Origin: Grammothele lineata
Lineage: Eukaryota > Basidiomycota > Agaricomycetes > Polyporales > Polyporaceae
Assembly: GCA_002150815.3 (NCBI GenBank)
Contig: NDFF03000106.1
Span: 1-42,118 of the forward strand
DNA length: 42,118 nucleotides
Direction of reading: 5' to 3'
A program made the position numbers and the translations under genes. Of the stretch, positions 20,913-32,742 are shown in pieces (position 1 is the first letter of the stretch; every line of letters begins with the position of its first letter). The notes under the pieces are model-generated. The model was not told the DNA's origin, did no database searches, and worked only from the letters and a program-made list of their open reading frames with translations.

Positions 20913-23900
20913 CTATTTCGGAGGGAGCGGCGGCACCTCCGGGATGGGCGGGATCTCGCCGCCCTGTTGCTGCCGCGGCCGCTGCAGCTTCCGGGCCTGC
21001 TTCTCCTTCGCCGCCGCGTCCCGCTCCGCCTGCAGGCTGATCATCGCCTGTCGCTGCTGCGCGATAAAGTCGGACGTGTTTGGTCTACCGGGACGCATGA
21101 ACATCAAGCGAAGCATAGAAAACCAGAGTGGAGGACGTACCGCATGCGCAGGATACGCAGGATGGTCTCGCCGTTGCTCACGTCCTTCTCTTTCTCCTGC
21201 TGCTTCTCCTTCTTCCGGTTCTTGATCGTGCCCAGGTTCCGCTGCTGGTACACGCTCTTTGCCCGCTTCTTGATGGACGGCGCCGAGCGCAGACTGTGCT
21301 GCATCATCCGCACGCACTCCTCCATGAGCGCGTCCCTGGAAAACATCGGGGGTGAGCGGTACGTAACGCGAGGTGACGGAAGGCGTAGGCGTGGGTACTC
21401 ACGTGTGCCAGTCGTAGTACAGGCGGATAGACAGAATGTCGCGGTACTTCTGGTTCTGCAGTGCCTCCAGAGAGATCGGACCCTCGCCGCCTGCGTAGAA
21501 GTAGTCCCTCAGGAACTGTGTGTTACGTAGACGTCAGTGGGCGGGTGGCATCACCACTCCGAGGACGGCCGGAACCCGCACCTTCAGCCACTTGAACACG
21601 ATGTCCACCTCCTTGTCCGTCAGCGGTTTCATGTCGCTCTGCACCTCCGACAGCGGCGGAATCAGCAAGCCCTCGATCACGTTCAGGATCTCCTTCCACA
21701 CGCGCCCGAGCACCATGTCCTTCGTCGTCTCGCTCAGGTACGTGTTCAGCGTCGACAGGTTGTCGTCGAAGAAGTTGAACAAAGGCACGATCGCCTGCTC
21801 GATCTCCACGTCCGTCAGGCCCTCGGGCTTGAACCGCGGCTTCTCCGACGACGGAAGAGGGATCTGCACGTCGTCCTTGCTCCCGAGCGCGGACCCGAAC
21901 AGCGCGGTCACGTTCCCGAACGCCTTGTTGTAGTCGATGCTCCCCGCCGTCGTCGACTTGACCAGCGTCTTCAGCACCGGCCGCGAGAGGCTCTGCTGGA
22001 TGAACGGCGCCATCTGCATCGATGCCGCATCAGCTCCCGCTCTGCATGAGGAACTTGGGCACGTACCTTGTCGACGAAGACACGGACCATGTCGCTCTCC
22101 GCACGCTTGAGCGAGCGGAACGCGCGCCCAAAGTAGAACTGCAGGTCGTCCTTCTCACCCTCCATGCTCACGCGGAGCAGGATGCGCCCCTGCGAGTCCA
22201 GGTCGAACCAGAGCTCGTGCGCCATAAAGTCGCCGAAGCGCTTCGGGTCGAGGCACAGGTACGCGCGCCCGACGGTGTCGTGCTTGCCCACCAGCGCGCG
22301 GTCGCGCACGCTGATCATGATCCACAGAGGCTTCTCTACGGAGAGGTCGAACGACTCGTCCCCTGAGCAACAGGAGCGTTAGCAAACGTCTCCGTGCCGC
22401 TCGCAGTTAGAAGACTCACATCGCGGGTTGAGCGACTCGTATATTGTCCTCGTCTTCGCCAAGCGGTTCCCCTGCTCGTCACTAAGCGTCACGAACGTAT
22501 CCAGCTGCGCAGACGGGCTGCTGTCGAGCGGGACAAGGCCCTCCGCGAGTGCGACCTTGACCGTGAACAAGAACCTATCCCCGCGATCGACCTTCTCAGG
22601 CGTAGGCGGCGCCGCGTGCTCGAGCACCTCCATCTTCTTGTCCGCCTCGATCTGCTCGTACATGTTGTCCAGCAGCCGCCGCGCGGCCTCGATGTTGTTC
22701 AGCTTCACGCACGACTCGCCGCGGAACGTGAACGGCTCGACGGGCTTGCGCCCGCTCCGGTCCGCGAGCATCTTCGCCTTCTCGAGCCACGCGGACGACT
22801 TTTGCGGCTGGATGTAGTCTGTGGGGCGCGGGAACATCTCCGTCATGAACATCTCCTCGACCGTCGTGCAGTACTGGTTGATCGCCTTGCTGATGGTCTG
22901 CAACGGGGAGCAAACGTGAGCACGAGCAGGAATACGAGCACGAGCACGAGCACGTGCGGCCGGGCCGCGGTCTGATAACGGTCGCACCTTGGACAGGCTC
23001 GTGAAGAAGCGCGCTTCCTGATACTCGTCCACCCATTCCAGGTCCTGCAGGAACTGGATCGGGCTCCGCAGCGAGTCGAAGAGGTCAATGATTGACGAGC
23101 TGTGGCCTTCCGCGCCTTCCGCTTCGAACTGCAAAACCGCGCGTTCAGCTGCGCGCCGCTCACCGCCGGGACCCACACCAGCGCACGAACCTTGTCTGCA
23201 GCAATGGCCTAAATCCCGCAAGTCAGCATGGCGACGGAGGGGGGGGGAGGGGCGCGGGCTGCAGCCCGGGGATTAAGCTAAAGATAGACGCACCGCCTGA
23301 ACCCACTGCGTCGTCTTGTCGTCCGTGTTGACCAGCCACTGCCTGACGTACGGCTCGAAGAAGCCGCCGACGTCGAACCGGATATCGCCCCTGGGCCACA
23401 GCACGTCAGTCAGCCCGGGTACTCAAGAGATGGAGATAGCACGGCGGCGGCGTACTGCGGACAGAAGGCGTTGTACATGCCCAGGAGCGTCTTCGTTCGG
23501 CGATACAGAGCGAAGATATCTTGGATGGGCACGTCCGGCGTCGGCCCGTTCATCGAGTCCTCGAATAGACGCTTCTTCGAATCGTCGAGATCCATGAGGA
23601 AATGCGGTATTTGGATTTCCAACATCAGCGACACGATGTCTATATGGCTGTGTCGGCCGTCAGCATGGCAATCCCGTGGGTCCCCCAAATCAGCCAACAT
23701 ACCCGAGGAGAGGCTCCGGGAACCGCTTGTCGAGCAGTTTCGCGTTCTTCTCGATCTCATCCGTCATGAGCAACATCGGCAGCGCGCGGTTGACCCCGGG
23801 CGCGGACTGCAGCTCGTGCATCTTGTTGCCGTAGTAGCGCGCAGAGACCTCCCGGACTTGCACTTGGATCTCCATGATGCGCTCCTTGACGTCCACGCTG

Positions 23901-26174
23901 AAGCGCGAGAGCAGCTCCTGGTCGCCGACGATCTCGAGCACATGGAGGTACGGCTCGACGTCGGACGGCTTGATCTGCGGGAGACCGTCGAGGCTGTGGT
24001 AGAGGTGTGAGAGGAAGGTGCTGAAGAGGCCGCCGGAGATTTGCGCGAGGTAGTCCACGTCCTGCTTCGGCCACTTCTCGAGCTCGATCTCGCCGACCAT
24101 ACGCGCGATGTTGTTGAGCGCCTCGGGCACGCACTCCAGTGGTACTTCGTTGCGCTCGTAGAATTGGCGGACGATGTCGAGGAAGCACGCGACGCGGTAC
24201 GGCTGCCCGATCCGCCAGCGGAGGGCGATCTCGTTGATGAGCTCGATGTGCGGCGGCGAAAGGATGCCGAGAGAGACTTCGTCGTCGTCGCCGACCGCGG
24301 GGCTGAGCATCGCCTCGAGGTCCGCAGCGATGCAGTACTCCAGGAGACGCTTGTAGTATTTGCGTGGATTTGGAGGGATGAACGTGAAGTGGAAGCCAAC
24401 CTGAATCTCCTCGTCACCTTCAAGAGCACCGGAAACGCCATCGGGGTCACTCGGACCTAGCGAGACTACGGAGTGCCGACTGCTAATAGAAGGATGGCGC
24501 TGCGTCATGCCATTGTCATAGAAAGATCCAGGCCGTCCTGACGAGTACGTCGAGTACATAGATCCCGGGCGGTCGGTGGAAGGGAGGGCTTCTGAAGGTG
24601 TCGATTTGGCTAGTTCGGGGTTGAACTGCACCATAACAACCATGAGTTGTGACAGATGTGATGTCTCGATGGTCTTCCAATATTGGAAAGCAGCGTCGCT
24701 CTCGAAGTCCTCTCGTCGAAAGGGGAAAGGGGCGCCCGCGTTGATGTTCTTCAAGCAGGTCTAGAGGAACGTGAGTAATCTGAGTTCCAATAACCCAGTA
24801 TAGAATATACCTTGAGATCGTTCAATGCAGCCTAGACGTCTATTAGATCTAAAGCCTCCATCCTAGTAGATAGTACATACCTTCTCTGAGCAGATCTTCA
24901 TCAGATCGTCAATCTCCTTTTGTACATGGCCAGCGGAGAGTTTGAAGAGTTTCGAGGCTGTCTGAACAAGAGGCATGTCGCTAATCGACGTGCTGATCTG
25001 CTTAGACGCAGTGAAGGAATCGCGGTTGGAAGTAGACGCAGAGTCGTATCCAGAGTCGGAGTACGATTGCTGTGGGGGCGCAAGCTTGGCCGTGTACATG
25101 TCTAACCGCGCGGTGAGTTCTGGCGAGACATGACTGATGTGACGAAGGCAATCGCGCAGGAGGCGGACGAACAGTCCGATGTGGTTGTTCAGCTCCATCT
25201 TCCATGCGTCGCCCGCTAATGTTGGCTCCTTCTTTAGCACATTGGTAGCGTTGGTGGCGAACATTAAGATGAGCTCCTCGATCTTGCGGTTCTCTTTCAT
25301 TTGTCGTCGGAAGGTCTCGTCCTTGACTTGACCATAGAAGACAGCCATCGTTCTTCTTGTGAGTTGATCGGAGTAACTACGTAGGACAATTAGTTCACCG
25401 AGAAAGGATCATGTTGAGGGTTTGGAGGAAAGGTAGTCCGCAAGACATGGACTGGCATGATTCGCTTTGGCACTGAGGTGACTGGAGGTGCTACCGCATG
25501 CGCCATACACTCTCCCCGCCGGCATGGCTTGGAGACGTCGCCTCACCAACGCGCACTCGCGTGTGTAGGGGGGGCGAGGAGGAGCGGAATCAAGTGGTGT
25601 TCCACCTGCGCGACATCCGAATGATGACCACCCAAGAAGTCTTCAGTCCTCGGCACGTCTCTCGACGACCGGACTCCTACGGCTGACATGCACTCAAACA
25701 GAGTCGCGCGACCAGATTTCTCAAGATATACTGGAGATTAATGACTTACGCAGGATCCCTTCCCATGGCAATGTCTTGCAACTTCTGCTCCAGCACCTTA
25801 ATAAGGTCCTTCGGAAACCGCACTCCTTTCTGACCATCCCGAAAGAGATCGCCAATTTGGAAGATCGAGTTGGATACCGCGTTTGAGATACGGGTATGAT
25901 AGTCCCTGTCGCGTTCGGGTTCTGGATGCGCTGCCTCCACCGGCTTCGGTTGCATGCGATAGCTCAAGAGACTGGGCGCCAGGTAGACATAATCAATCAG
26001 TCGGGCGCGCACTGCGATGACTGCAAGACTGATCACTCACGCTACGCGCAGAACGAAGCTTTATGGCAAGACAATGCATGAGTAAGCAACACAAGATAGT
26101 AGAGGAGGTAGCGCGACGGACTTGATGAGCTCGTCCTCCGAGACCCGGAACCGGGACGCTTTCCTCTCATGCAT
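20913..26174 (-). CDS. Munc13/UNC-13-type protein with MHD and C2 domains
   Basis: Fifteen exons: 26174-26122 (tentative), 26028-25750, 25376-24881, 24831-24811, 24760-23703, 23647-23456, 23390-23294, 23208-23191, 23128-22988, 22897-22420, 22362-22067, 22013-21582, 21515-21403, 21335-21141 and 21084-20913; about 1,346 residues. The N-terminal region has VRFPKDLIKVLEQKLQDIAM and KENRKIEELILMFATNATN. The MHD1 region includes FDVGGFFEPYVRQWL and SSSIIDLFDSLRSPIQFLQD. A C2 domain (about 893-1010) reads FLFTVKVALAEGLV, then ESLNPRWDESFDLSVEKPLW and LCLDPKRFGDFM. MHD2 follows, then a basic tail ending PPIPEVPPLPPK. Fungal relatives include fission yeast Ync13 and Git1, linked to exocytosis/cell-wall integrity and cAMP signalling. 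Two exons are only 21 and 18 bases. The 5' end is the weak part: the first donor (GTCCGT) is poor. Confidence 0.88.
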
Positions 26175-26964
26175 CGAGGTGCCGGCATAGCTCCGCCTCG
26201 ACATGGATATTAGATTGGTATCGGCTACAGATGGCGCGCGAGTTCGTGATCAGGCCTGCGATGGTCGTGAGGGTCGTGAGGCGAGACGGAGAGGTCGAGG
26301 AAGTAGGGAAGGGAGCGTGCGGAGAGAGCGCTGAGCGCCGGCTGTGTCGCAGCCGTGGCAGTCCTCGCCGGCACACCCGCTATTATCTAAGGCGGCGATT
26401 CAAGCCCTGCTTTGCTCACACTTGTGTCCGGACATCATCTCAGTCTATACAGAAGTAGATCGTATATACGTATATAGTCTAGCGCGGACGCTCTGGTCGG
26501 ACACCTGCGCTGGAATACCGCGCCCATCGTGGTGCAAGTGCCTCGACGACCGCTAGAGATCTCCTTCCAAGTCTAGACCATGAGAAGTCCCTGGCGCGCA
26601 TCAAGCGCCGGTGCCAACTCTCACTCGTGTCGGCTAAATGATCTCGTGCGTGATACATCTCAGGACCAAAATGAAGATAGTTCCCTCCAGAAGACTCCAA
26701 GCTCGCCCTACTATCGAGTTACTACCGGTGGATGTTCATTGGCACATTCACTGAAGTCGCCGTGCGAGAGAAATCCACTCAAATCGCCCCCGGCTCGTCG
26801 TTACACATCTATGGGCCTCCCGCGAGGCACAATTACTCAGTGTTGGATTAACAACGCGGTCGGGCCGGAGACGAAGAGCAGCAGGTGGCGGTTGCGCTGA
26901 GAGCTCCGCGGACAGAGATGACATCACCGTCCATAGATGGAAATGTAAGCGCCAGACATATCTC

Positions 26965-27039
26965 GAAAGTTCTGGCCCGAGCTCCTCCGCCCTCGACAAG
27001 TCCCCGACGGCCAATGTTCGACCAGAGCATGTTCTCGAA
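26965..27039 (+). promoter_or_regulatory. Heat-shock-element-like motifs and CCAAT box
   Basis: GAAAGTTC (26965-26972) fits the GAAnnTTC unit of a heat shock element, and TTCTCGAA (27032-27039) fits the TTCnnGAA unit. A CCAAT box lies between them at 27011-27015. Hsf1 sites normally need three adjacent units; only pairs are seen here, so control by Hsf1 is an inference strengthened by the downstream Hsp70 co-chaperone gene. Confidence 0.35.
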
Positions 27040-27087
27040 ACGCCCACGCGCTGACACCTGAAATGTCTCGAACATATTGAGCCAAGG

Positions 27088-27093
27088 TATATA
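27088..27093 (+). promoter_or_regulatory. TATA box of the BAG gene
   Basis: TATATA is placed 91 bases before the ATG at 27184, the best core-promoter match in the region. A TATA box suits a stress-inducible gene. Confidence 0.45.
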
Positions 27094-27183
27094 CACTCCG
27101 CATCTTGTCTCCGCCCTGCCGCTCACCACACATCTCATATCTACTTCGTTGTCGACAACACCCACCGCTACACAACATCACCC

Positions 27184-29416
27184 ATGTTCTCCTATCCCTA
27201 CTACTCGACCCCCTCAGACTCCGACTACCTCCGTGCTCTCGCAGAGGAACGCGCTGCACGCGAGCAATACGCCGCGGCCCGCCGTGCCCAGGAAGAGGCT
27301 CGCCAGCGCGCGGCCCGTGCTCGCGCCGCTCGTCGCGCGTACGCTTCCCCATACAACTCTTACCACGACGATGCGGACTATGGCTATCCCGACCTCGACG
27401 TTGACATGGACCTCGACGACGGGTACCCATTCCAGCCGTCCCGGCAACGTCCGCTCAGCTTCTTCGGAGGCCAGCCATCCTACGCCTACCGCGGGCTTGA
27501 CCCGTACCAGCAACGGCTTCTGATGGAGGAGCAACGGAGGAAGGAACTTTTGGAGGAGCAGCGGAGGAGGGAGCTGTTGGAGCTAGAGAGGGAGAAGGAG
27601 AGGCGCAGGTTGGAGGAGGAGCGCGTTCGCCGCATTCTCCAAGAGGAGCGGCAGCGCGAAGAGGCGGCGCGGCAGAGGCTGCTCGAGGAGGAGAGGTTGA
27701 GGAGAGCTGTGGAGGAAGAGCGCCTGAGGAGGGCGTTCGAGGAGGAGAAGCTGAGGAGGGCGGCGGAAGAGGAGAAGATGCGCCGCGTCTTGCGCGACGA
27801 AGAGGAGGCTCGCAAGGAACGCTCTCAGCAAGCCGCTGCTCTCGAGCCGTTCCTTCGCGCCCTTGGCTTTGTACCCGCCAACGCCGATTCTGAACCTGAG
27901 TCGGAAAAGGTGAGCATTTGTTCGCGCTGCTATCCTCATCCGGACAGGGTACTCATACATCCCGCAGACGAGGACTGGTCGCCCACTTCGCCCCACTCCT
28001 GTCTCGTCTACGTCTCGCAGGAACGAGAAGGCCAGCCCTGTTCGACTGTTCCCTTTCGGTCGGTCTCCGTCCCCCAAGGCCCCTTCGCCTACTTCCACCC
28101 CGGTCACCACCATCCCCATCACCTCACCTCGCCCTGCCGCTCGCCGCCCTACCCCCACCAAGGCCGAGCAGACCGCCGCGGCGGAGAAGATCCAAGACGC
28201 GTTCCGCGCCTTCTCGGGCCGCAAGCACGCCCTCAAGTCCATCCGTGACATCCGCAAGCGCTTCCTCACCGCCCGCGCCGGCTTCAGCCTCCCCACCACC
28301 GTCGACTTCGACATCCCGACCAACGGCCGCGTGCCCACCACCGTCACCGTCGACCCCTCCCTCGCTGCGGCCCACACCGGACACAGCGAGGCGGCCGAGC
28401 ACGCGCTCGCGGGCGCCCCGAAACTTGCGTACACCCCGGTCAACGCGCCGTTGCACGCGTACGAGGAGGAGCTGAACCGGATCCTGGGCGCGCTCGATGC
28501 CGTCGAGAGCAGGGGCGACTTGGGCGTCCGCGCGGCCCGTCGTGAGCTCGCCCGTGCCGTCGAGCGCGAGGCGGAGCGCGTTGAGGGCTGGCGCGGTGTC
28601 GCATGGAAGTGGTGGACGGAGAAGCAGGAGAAGGGGAAGATGGAGCGTGTCGAGGCCGCGGTTGAGGTCGAACCCCAGCAGCCCACCAACGCGGAGGCGC
28701 AGGACGTGACGGCCCCCACGACCATCCCCGTCTCTTCATCGACCTCCGCTCCCGAACACACATCTGAACCGCAAGCGATGGAGGTCGAGCCGACGTCTTC
28801 TGAGCCGCAACCAGCGGACGCCCCTATGGAGACAGTTGAGGAGCCCTCTTCGACTTCGTCAGACGCACCAGCACCCTCTGCGCCGGTCGAAGCTCCTACA
28901 CCTGAAATCGAAGTCACCGACGTCCCTGCCCCTTCCACGCCTTCCATCGAGCAATCTCCCGCTACGCCCGAGGTCGACATCGCCGACGCCACCGTCGACG
29001 TTCCCGTGGAGGACGAACACGAGGTCATCATCGAGCCTCCTTCCCGCGCTGAGCCCGCTGCGGCCGAAGAGGATGAGACCGTCGTCGTTGAGGAGGTCGT
29101 CGCAGAGTCAGCCACATCTCTTCCCGCAGCGGCGCCCCTCGTCGACTCAGTGCGTCCGCCGACCCCTTCTCTGTGCCACGACGTCGAGGAGCACGAAGCC
29201 GAAGCCGAAGCCGGAGCCGAGGTCGAGATGGATGTCGAGCCACAGGAGGCGCTTACCCCCACGCAAGGCGAACATCCCCCGCTCGCTCCTGTGGAAGTCG
29301 TGGATGCTGCAGCTTCGGAGCAGCAGCCGGAGATTGCGCCTGTTGTGGTCTCGGAGGTGGAAGGGAAGGCTACGGAGCCGGCGGCGGCGACACAGCTGAT
29401 GTCGCTGGTGCAATAA
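27184..29416 (+). CDS. BAG-domain Hsp70 co-chaperone with coiled coil and IQ-like motif
   Basis: Two exons: 27184-27909 and 27968-29416; 724 residues. After an N-terminal Arg/Ala helix and a DYGYPDLDVDMDLDDGYP acidic patch comes a long charged coiled coil (about 105-225) made of LLEEQRRREL and EEERLRR-type repeats. The second exon has a Pro/Ser/Arg linker, then KIQDAFRAFSGRKHALKSI (about 311-340), which resembles the IQ calmodulin-binding motif. A BAG domain follows at about 410-460 (ELNRILGALDAVES, then RRELARAVEREAERVEGW). BAG domains bind the Hsp70 ATPase lobe and act as nucleotide exchange factors. The C-terminal 250 residues are an acidic, Pro/Val/Ser-rich disordered tail. Pairing of IQ and BAG motifs is known in plant BAG proteins and some fungal ones. 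The upstream region carries heat-shock-like motifs. The gene is convergent with the P450, 243 bases apart. Confidence 0.85.
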
Positions 29417-29659
29417 GTTCTCCGATGTAGTGATATGTTCTGAGGCTTGCGAGGACTTGTATCATTATACTCTACTGTACATACTACTCCATGGCATGTT
29501 CAATGATACCACGCATATTTCCTTCACCGACTCTACATAGTTGTGGAGTGCATTGCCTCGATCGTCTCTGACAGAGACCTGACCGATTGATATCCGTGGT
29601 ACGCAGCGTGTATCGCCAAAATAATTTAAATCCATTGACTCAGGCATCCAGAAGAAACT

Positions 29660-32045
29660 CTATACGAATCTGCAAGGCCGCATCCTAAGAGGCAACTGTG
29701 CGCCCTTCTTGGGCTCGCTCTTAAGCGCAGGCCGGCGCGTCATCATGCCCACCCCTATCACCTCCTCCGGGTCCACGGCGAGCTCGAACTCGTACGCCCG
29801 GATGAGCGTGAAGAGTATCACTTTTATCCTATGCGCGAGGTGGTACGACAGCAGCCATCAGCGTCCAAAAGCCGACTGTGTGGAGAGAGAGCACGTACTC
29901 TGCGAGGGCGAAGCGGTACCCTATGCACGCACGCGGACCGCCCAGGAAGGCGAGGGTGTGGCTCCAGACTCCGGGGATGTTCGAGACCGCGTCAGGGAGG
30001 TCGTCCCACCTTTCTGGCCTGCATAGGGACGCCACCATAGTAGCACGCCATCAGCCAGCACGCCCACACAGAGACGTTGAAACGACATCCCCCGGCGCCG
30101 TCCACCTCAACCGCCCACCGCCAGGATAAAGGAAAGCAAACAGCGCACGCACCTAAACTCAAGCGCGTCCGCGCCCCAGAGCGCAGGCGAGCGGTGCAAG
30201 GCGAGGATGGGCACGACGACGCGGTCTCCTCTCTTGATGCGAATCTCCGCGTGCAGCGCGCCGTCGCGGCCGCGAAACGGCGCGCTCACGGGCAGCGCGT
30301 CGTCCGCGAGCGCCGTGCGGAGCGTGAACGTCGCGGGGCTGTGCAGGCGCAGCGTCTCGCGGACGACGGCGTCGAGGTACGGAAGCGCGGCGAGGGCGTC
30401 GAGAGTCGGGGTGGGGGACGGGACGGAGAGGAGCTCGGCGCGGAGTTTGGCTTGGACGGCGGGGGCTTGGGTGAGCGCGAAGAGGCACCAGCCGAGGGTG
30501 CTGCTTGTGGTTTCGTGCCCTGCGACGAGGAAGCTGCCGAAGCGAGGTCATAAATACTTACGTATATAGATGGGGTATCTCAAACCAGCTTACGTCGGTA
30601 TTTCTATGCCACTGTCAGAACTGGGTGTACAGATAGGGCAGGTACAGAATGAACGTACGAGAGAGCACTTCCTCCTCCGACAGACGCTCCTCGTCAGGAA
30701 CGTCAGTCGCCATGTTTGCCTTGATCAGTAGCGAAAGGAGGTCTCGACCTTGCACGTCTCGCTTCCCCACTCCACCATCCATGGACTCTGCCATTACGGC
30801 CTCCCGTTTCTCGCGAACGAGTTGTAACCCAATTTCCCGCATCTTCGCGCGGGATTCATCGATTCTTCGTTTGCGTTCATCTGGCTATAAATGCATCGTC
30901 ACAAACACAAATTGCTATAGAGAATGGGCACCCACGAAGAAGTCGAGTTGCGGGATAAAGTCCATAAGGAGGCGGAATACAGATACGGGTGGTGTAGCAC
31001 CGAATACGGCCTTGAAAACTTCGTTCAGCTCATTTGGCTTACCCTCGAGGTTCAAGGCTTCTAGATTGTAACCAAAACCTTATGAAGCAAGTAAGTGTCT
31101 CAGACAGTGCTATCGATAGAGGCAAGGTAGTGCTCACCTGCGAGGCCGATGACATCGAGCGTTACTTTCTTAAGGCCGTCCATCACGTCGACTGTAGACC
31201 AGTCGTCCTTGTCGCCAAGCTTTGCATCCCAGTAATTGCGAAGCTGCGCTCAAGTCAGCTCGCATATAATGGGGTACGAGGACGATAGATCGAGCCTCAC
31301 GTCAACAGCCCCCCCGAAAATGCAAGGCATAAGATCGCGGACCTGGCCAGGGCTGAAGGCTGGGTTCTGGCCTTACGTGAACATCGCGAACTTCAGTTGT
31401 TTACGAAGCGAAACGAACCAACATGCGTCTCTGGGAATATCATCCACTATCAAACTCTGAACGCAAAGCGAGCAATGCTACATGAAACGCACCTGTCTTT
31501 TGTGCGTTTCACCTAGAAAGTATGGTCAGTTTTGAGCATGCAAAATCCCTCAGTTGTGATTACCTTCCGCAAAAATCAACCCTGGAGTTCCATAGTTTTA
31601 GCTTGACCGGATACAATGTTACTTCCGAGAAATGACGCACCGTTGCCTATGATACGGGCAGCAGACACCCTGGCTTCCCATGGCTTGGAGTACACAGGAG
31701 AGTTCAGTATCCGATTGAGTACAACTGGGTCTACAGTCCACAGTGCTGGTATCTATATGTATGATTAGCATTGCCTCGGTAGGCTCAAGAGCCAGAAGCA
31801 TTGGCACATGCCTGGAATAGCCAACGAGTGAAGACGTTAGGTCCGAATTTTCCAATCCATTCGAGACCTAAAGGACCACTTGACGGACTGCACATCTGTC
31901 GGACGTGCCCATAGAGTTTGTTTGGGCTCGGGGGCCCTGGAAGTAACCGGAGAGGCGACCGGTACAATGAGGAGATGCGGTGCCAGAGGTACCAGAGCAC
32001 TGGCGTGGCCACGAGTAGGAGAGTGGTGGACTCCTTGAACGCCAT
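29660..32045 (-). CDS. Cytochrome P450 monooxygenase
   Basis: Thirteen exons: 32045-31812, 31752-31641, 31581-31564, 31512-31493, 31430-31419, 31366-31301, 31243-31138, 31078-30936, 30884-30659, 30603-30594, 30533-30153, 30018-29899 and 29828-29660; 538 residues. An N-terminal membrane anchor ([16 protein letters not shown]) and Pro-rich hinge LPGPPSPN point to the ER. GLIFAEGETHKRQRRMLNPAF is the usual C-helix block, assembled from four tiny exons. The I-helix is [11 protein letters not shown] (about 317-327), the ExxR motif is ETLR (375-378), then PERW, and the haem loop is [10 protein letters not shown] with the ligand Cys near residue 474. All catalytic motifs are intact. Exons of 18, 20, 12 and 10 bases are needed for the frame. 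The first intron may use a GC donor (31811-31810); a GT donor seven bases downstream paired with a later acceptor is the alternative. The P450 family and substrate cannot be assigned. Confidence 0.9.
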
Positions 32046-32742
32046 ATTTTGTGTAGGTAGTGATCTAGTGACACGAATGAAATGTCAGAAAGTGCATATG
32101 CGCTTTCATGTGCTCACAGTCTGGACACTGGTCCTGGAACAGCACCGAGTTGTAAAGGCGAACGGGCGTCTGTATTGCGTCTTCGATCCTCCCATCAAAT
32201 TCAACTTCGTTGATCCGCACAGACCACTTTCAAGACGCCCACACCGGGACGGGCGGCCACCATATCGTCTCGGAGTCGCCTCTCAGGATGTCCAACGAAA
32301 ACAGTCGTGGCGATGCAGCCGGAGAGCGTTTTCGTATGTCCATATTTTTCCGCTAGACGGAGGCAAGTTTCCATAGTAGACTAGCTACTACAGTTTGTAA
32401 CTCTGTGCATTACCTGACTTTTGGCCAACAACAGTACCGAGTGACAACTACCGCTCAAACTGGCTCTCAAAAGCATATTCCTGCAAATGCGACGACGCAG
32501 GCGGCAGCGTGCGTCGTCATGCGCTGCGAAGCCTCGTTCTCAGGATCTGCAGCGTCTGATGGCGAACAATCTGGGATGGATTGCCGAAGCGAGAACAGAT
32601 CTCCAGGCATGAACTCGGGATCAGCAGCGTTCCCTCGAGTTCCATAAGCTCACCCCACAGCCCTCTGTTGAGACTTCGAATTGCGTATTAGTGCATCTGG
32701 TCAGGCCTCGAGATACGTGACAAAGGTTGCTTTCGTGCCACG
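32046..32742. other. Divergent promoter between P450 and SRPBCC-3
   Basis: About 700 bases separating two genes that point away from each other, so they could share regulation. Short frames only; no recognisable conserved site beyond AT-rich patches. Confidence 0.45.

Larger units (their letters stand above)
26175..27183. other. Divergent promoter between Munc13-like and BAG genes
   Basis: About 1 kb shared by two genes transcribed away from each other. It contains a CCAAT box, two heat-shock-like motif pairs and a TATA box, all nearer the BAG gene and listed separately. No gene is supported inside. Confidence 0.5.

Noticed and set aside
27583..29262. 559-codon minus-strand open frame
   Set aside because: It is antisense to the BAG gene, and its Ser/Ala/Val runs mirror the coiled coil and acidic tail codons of that gene.
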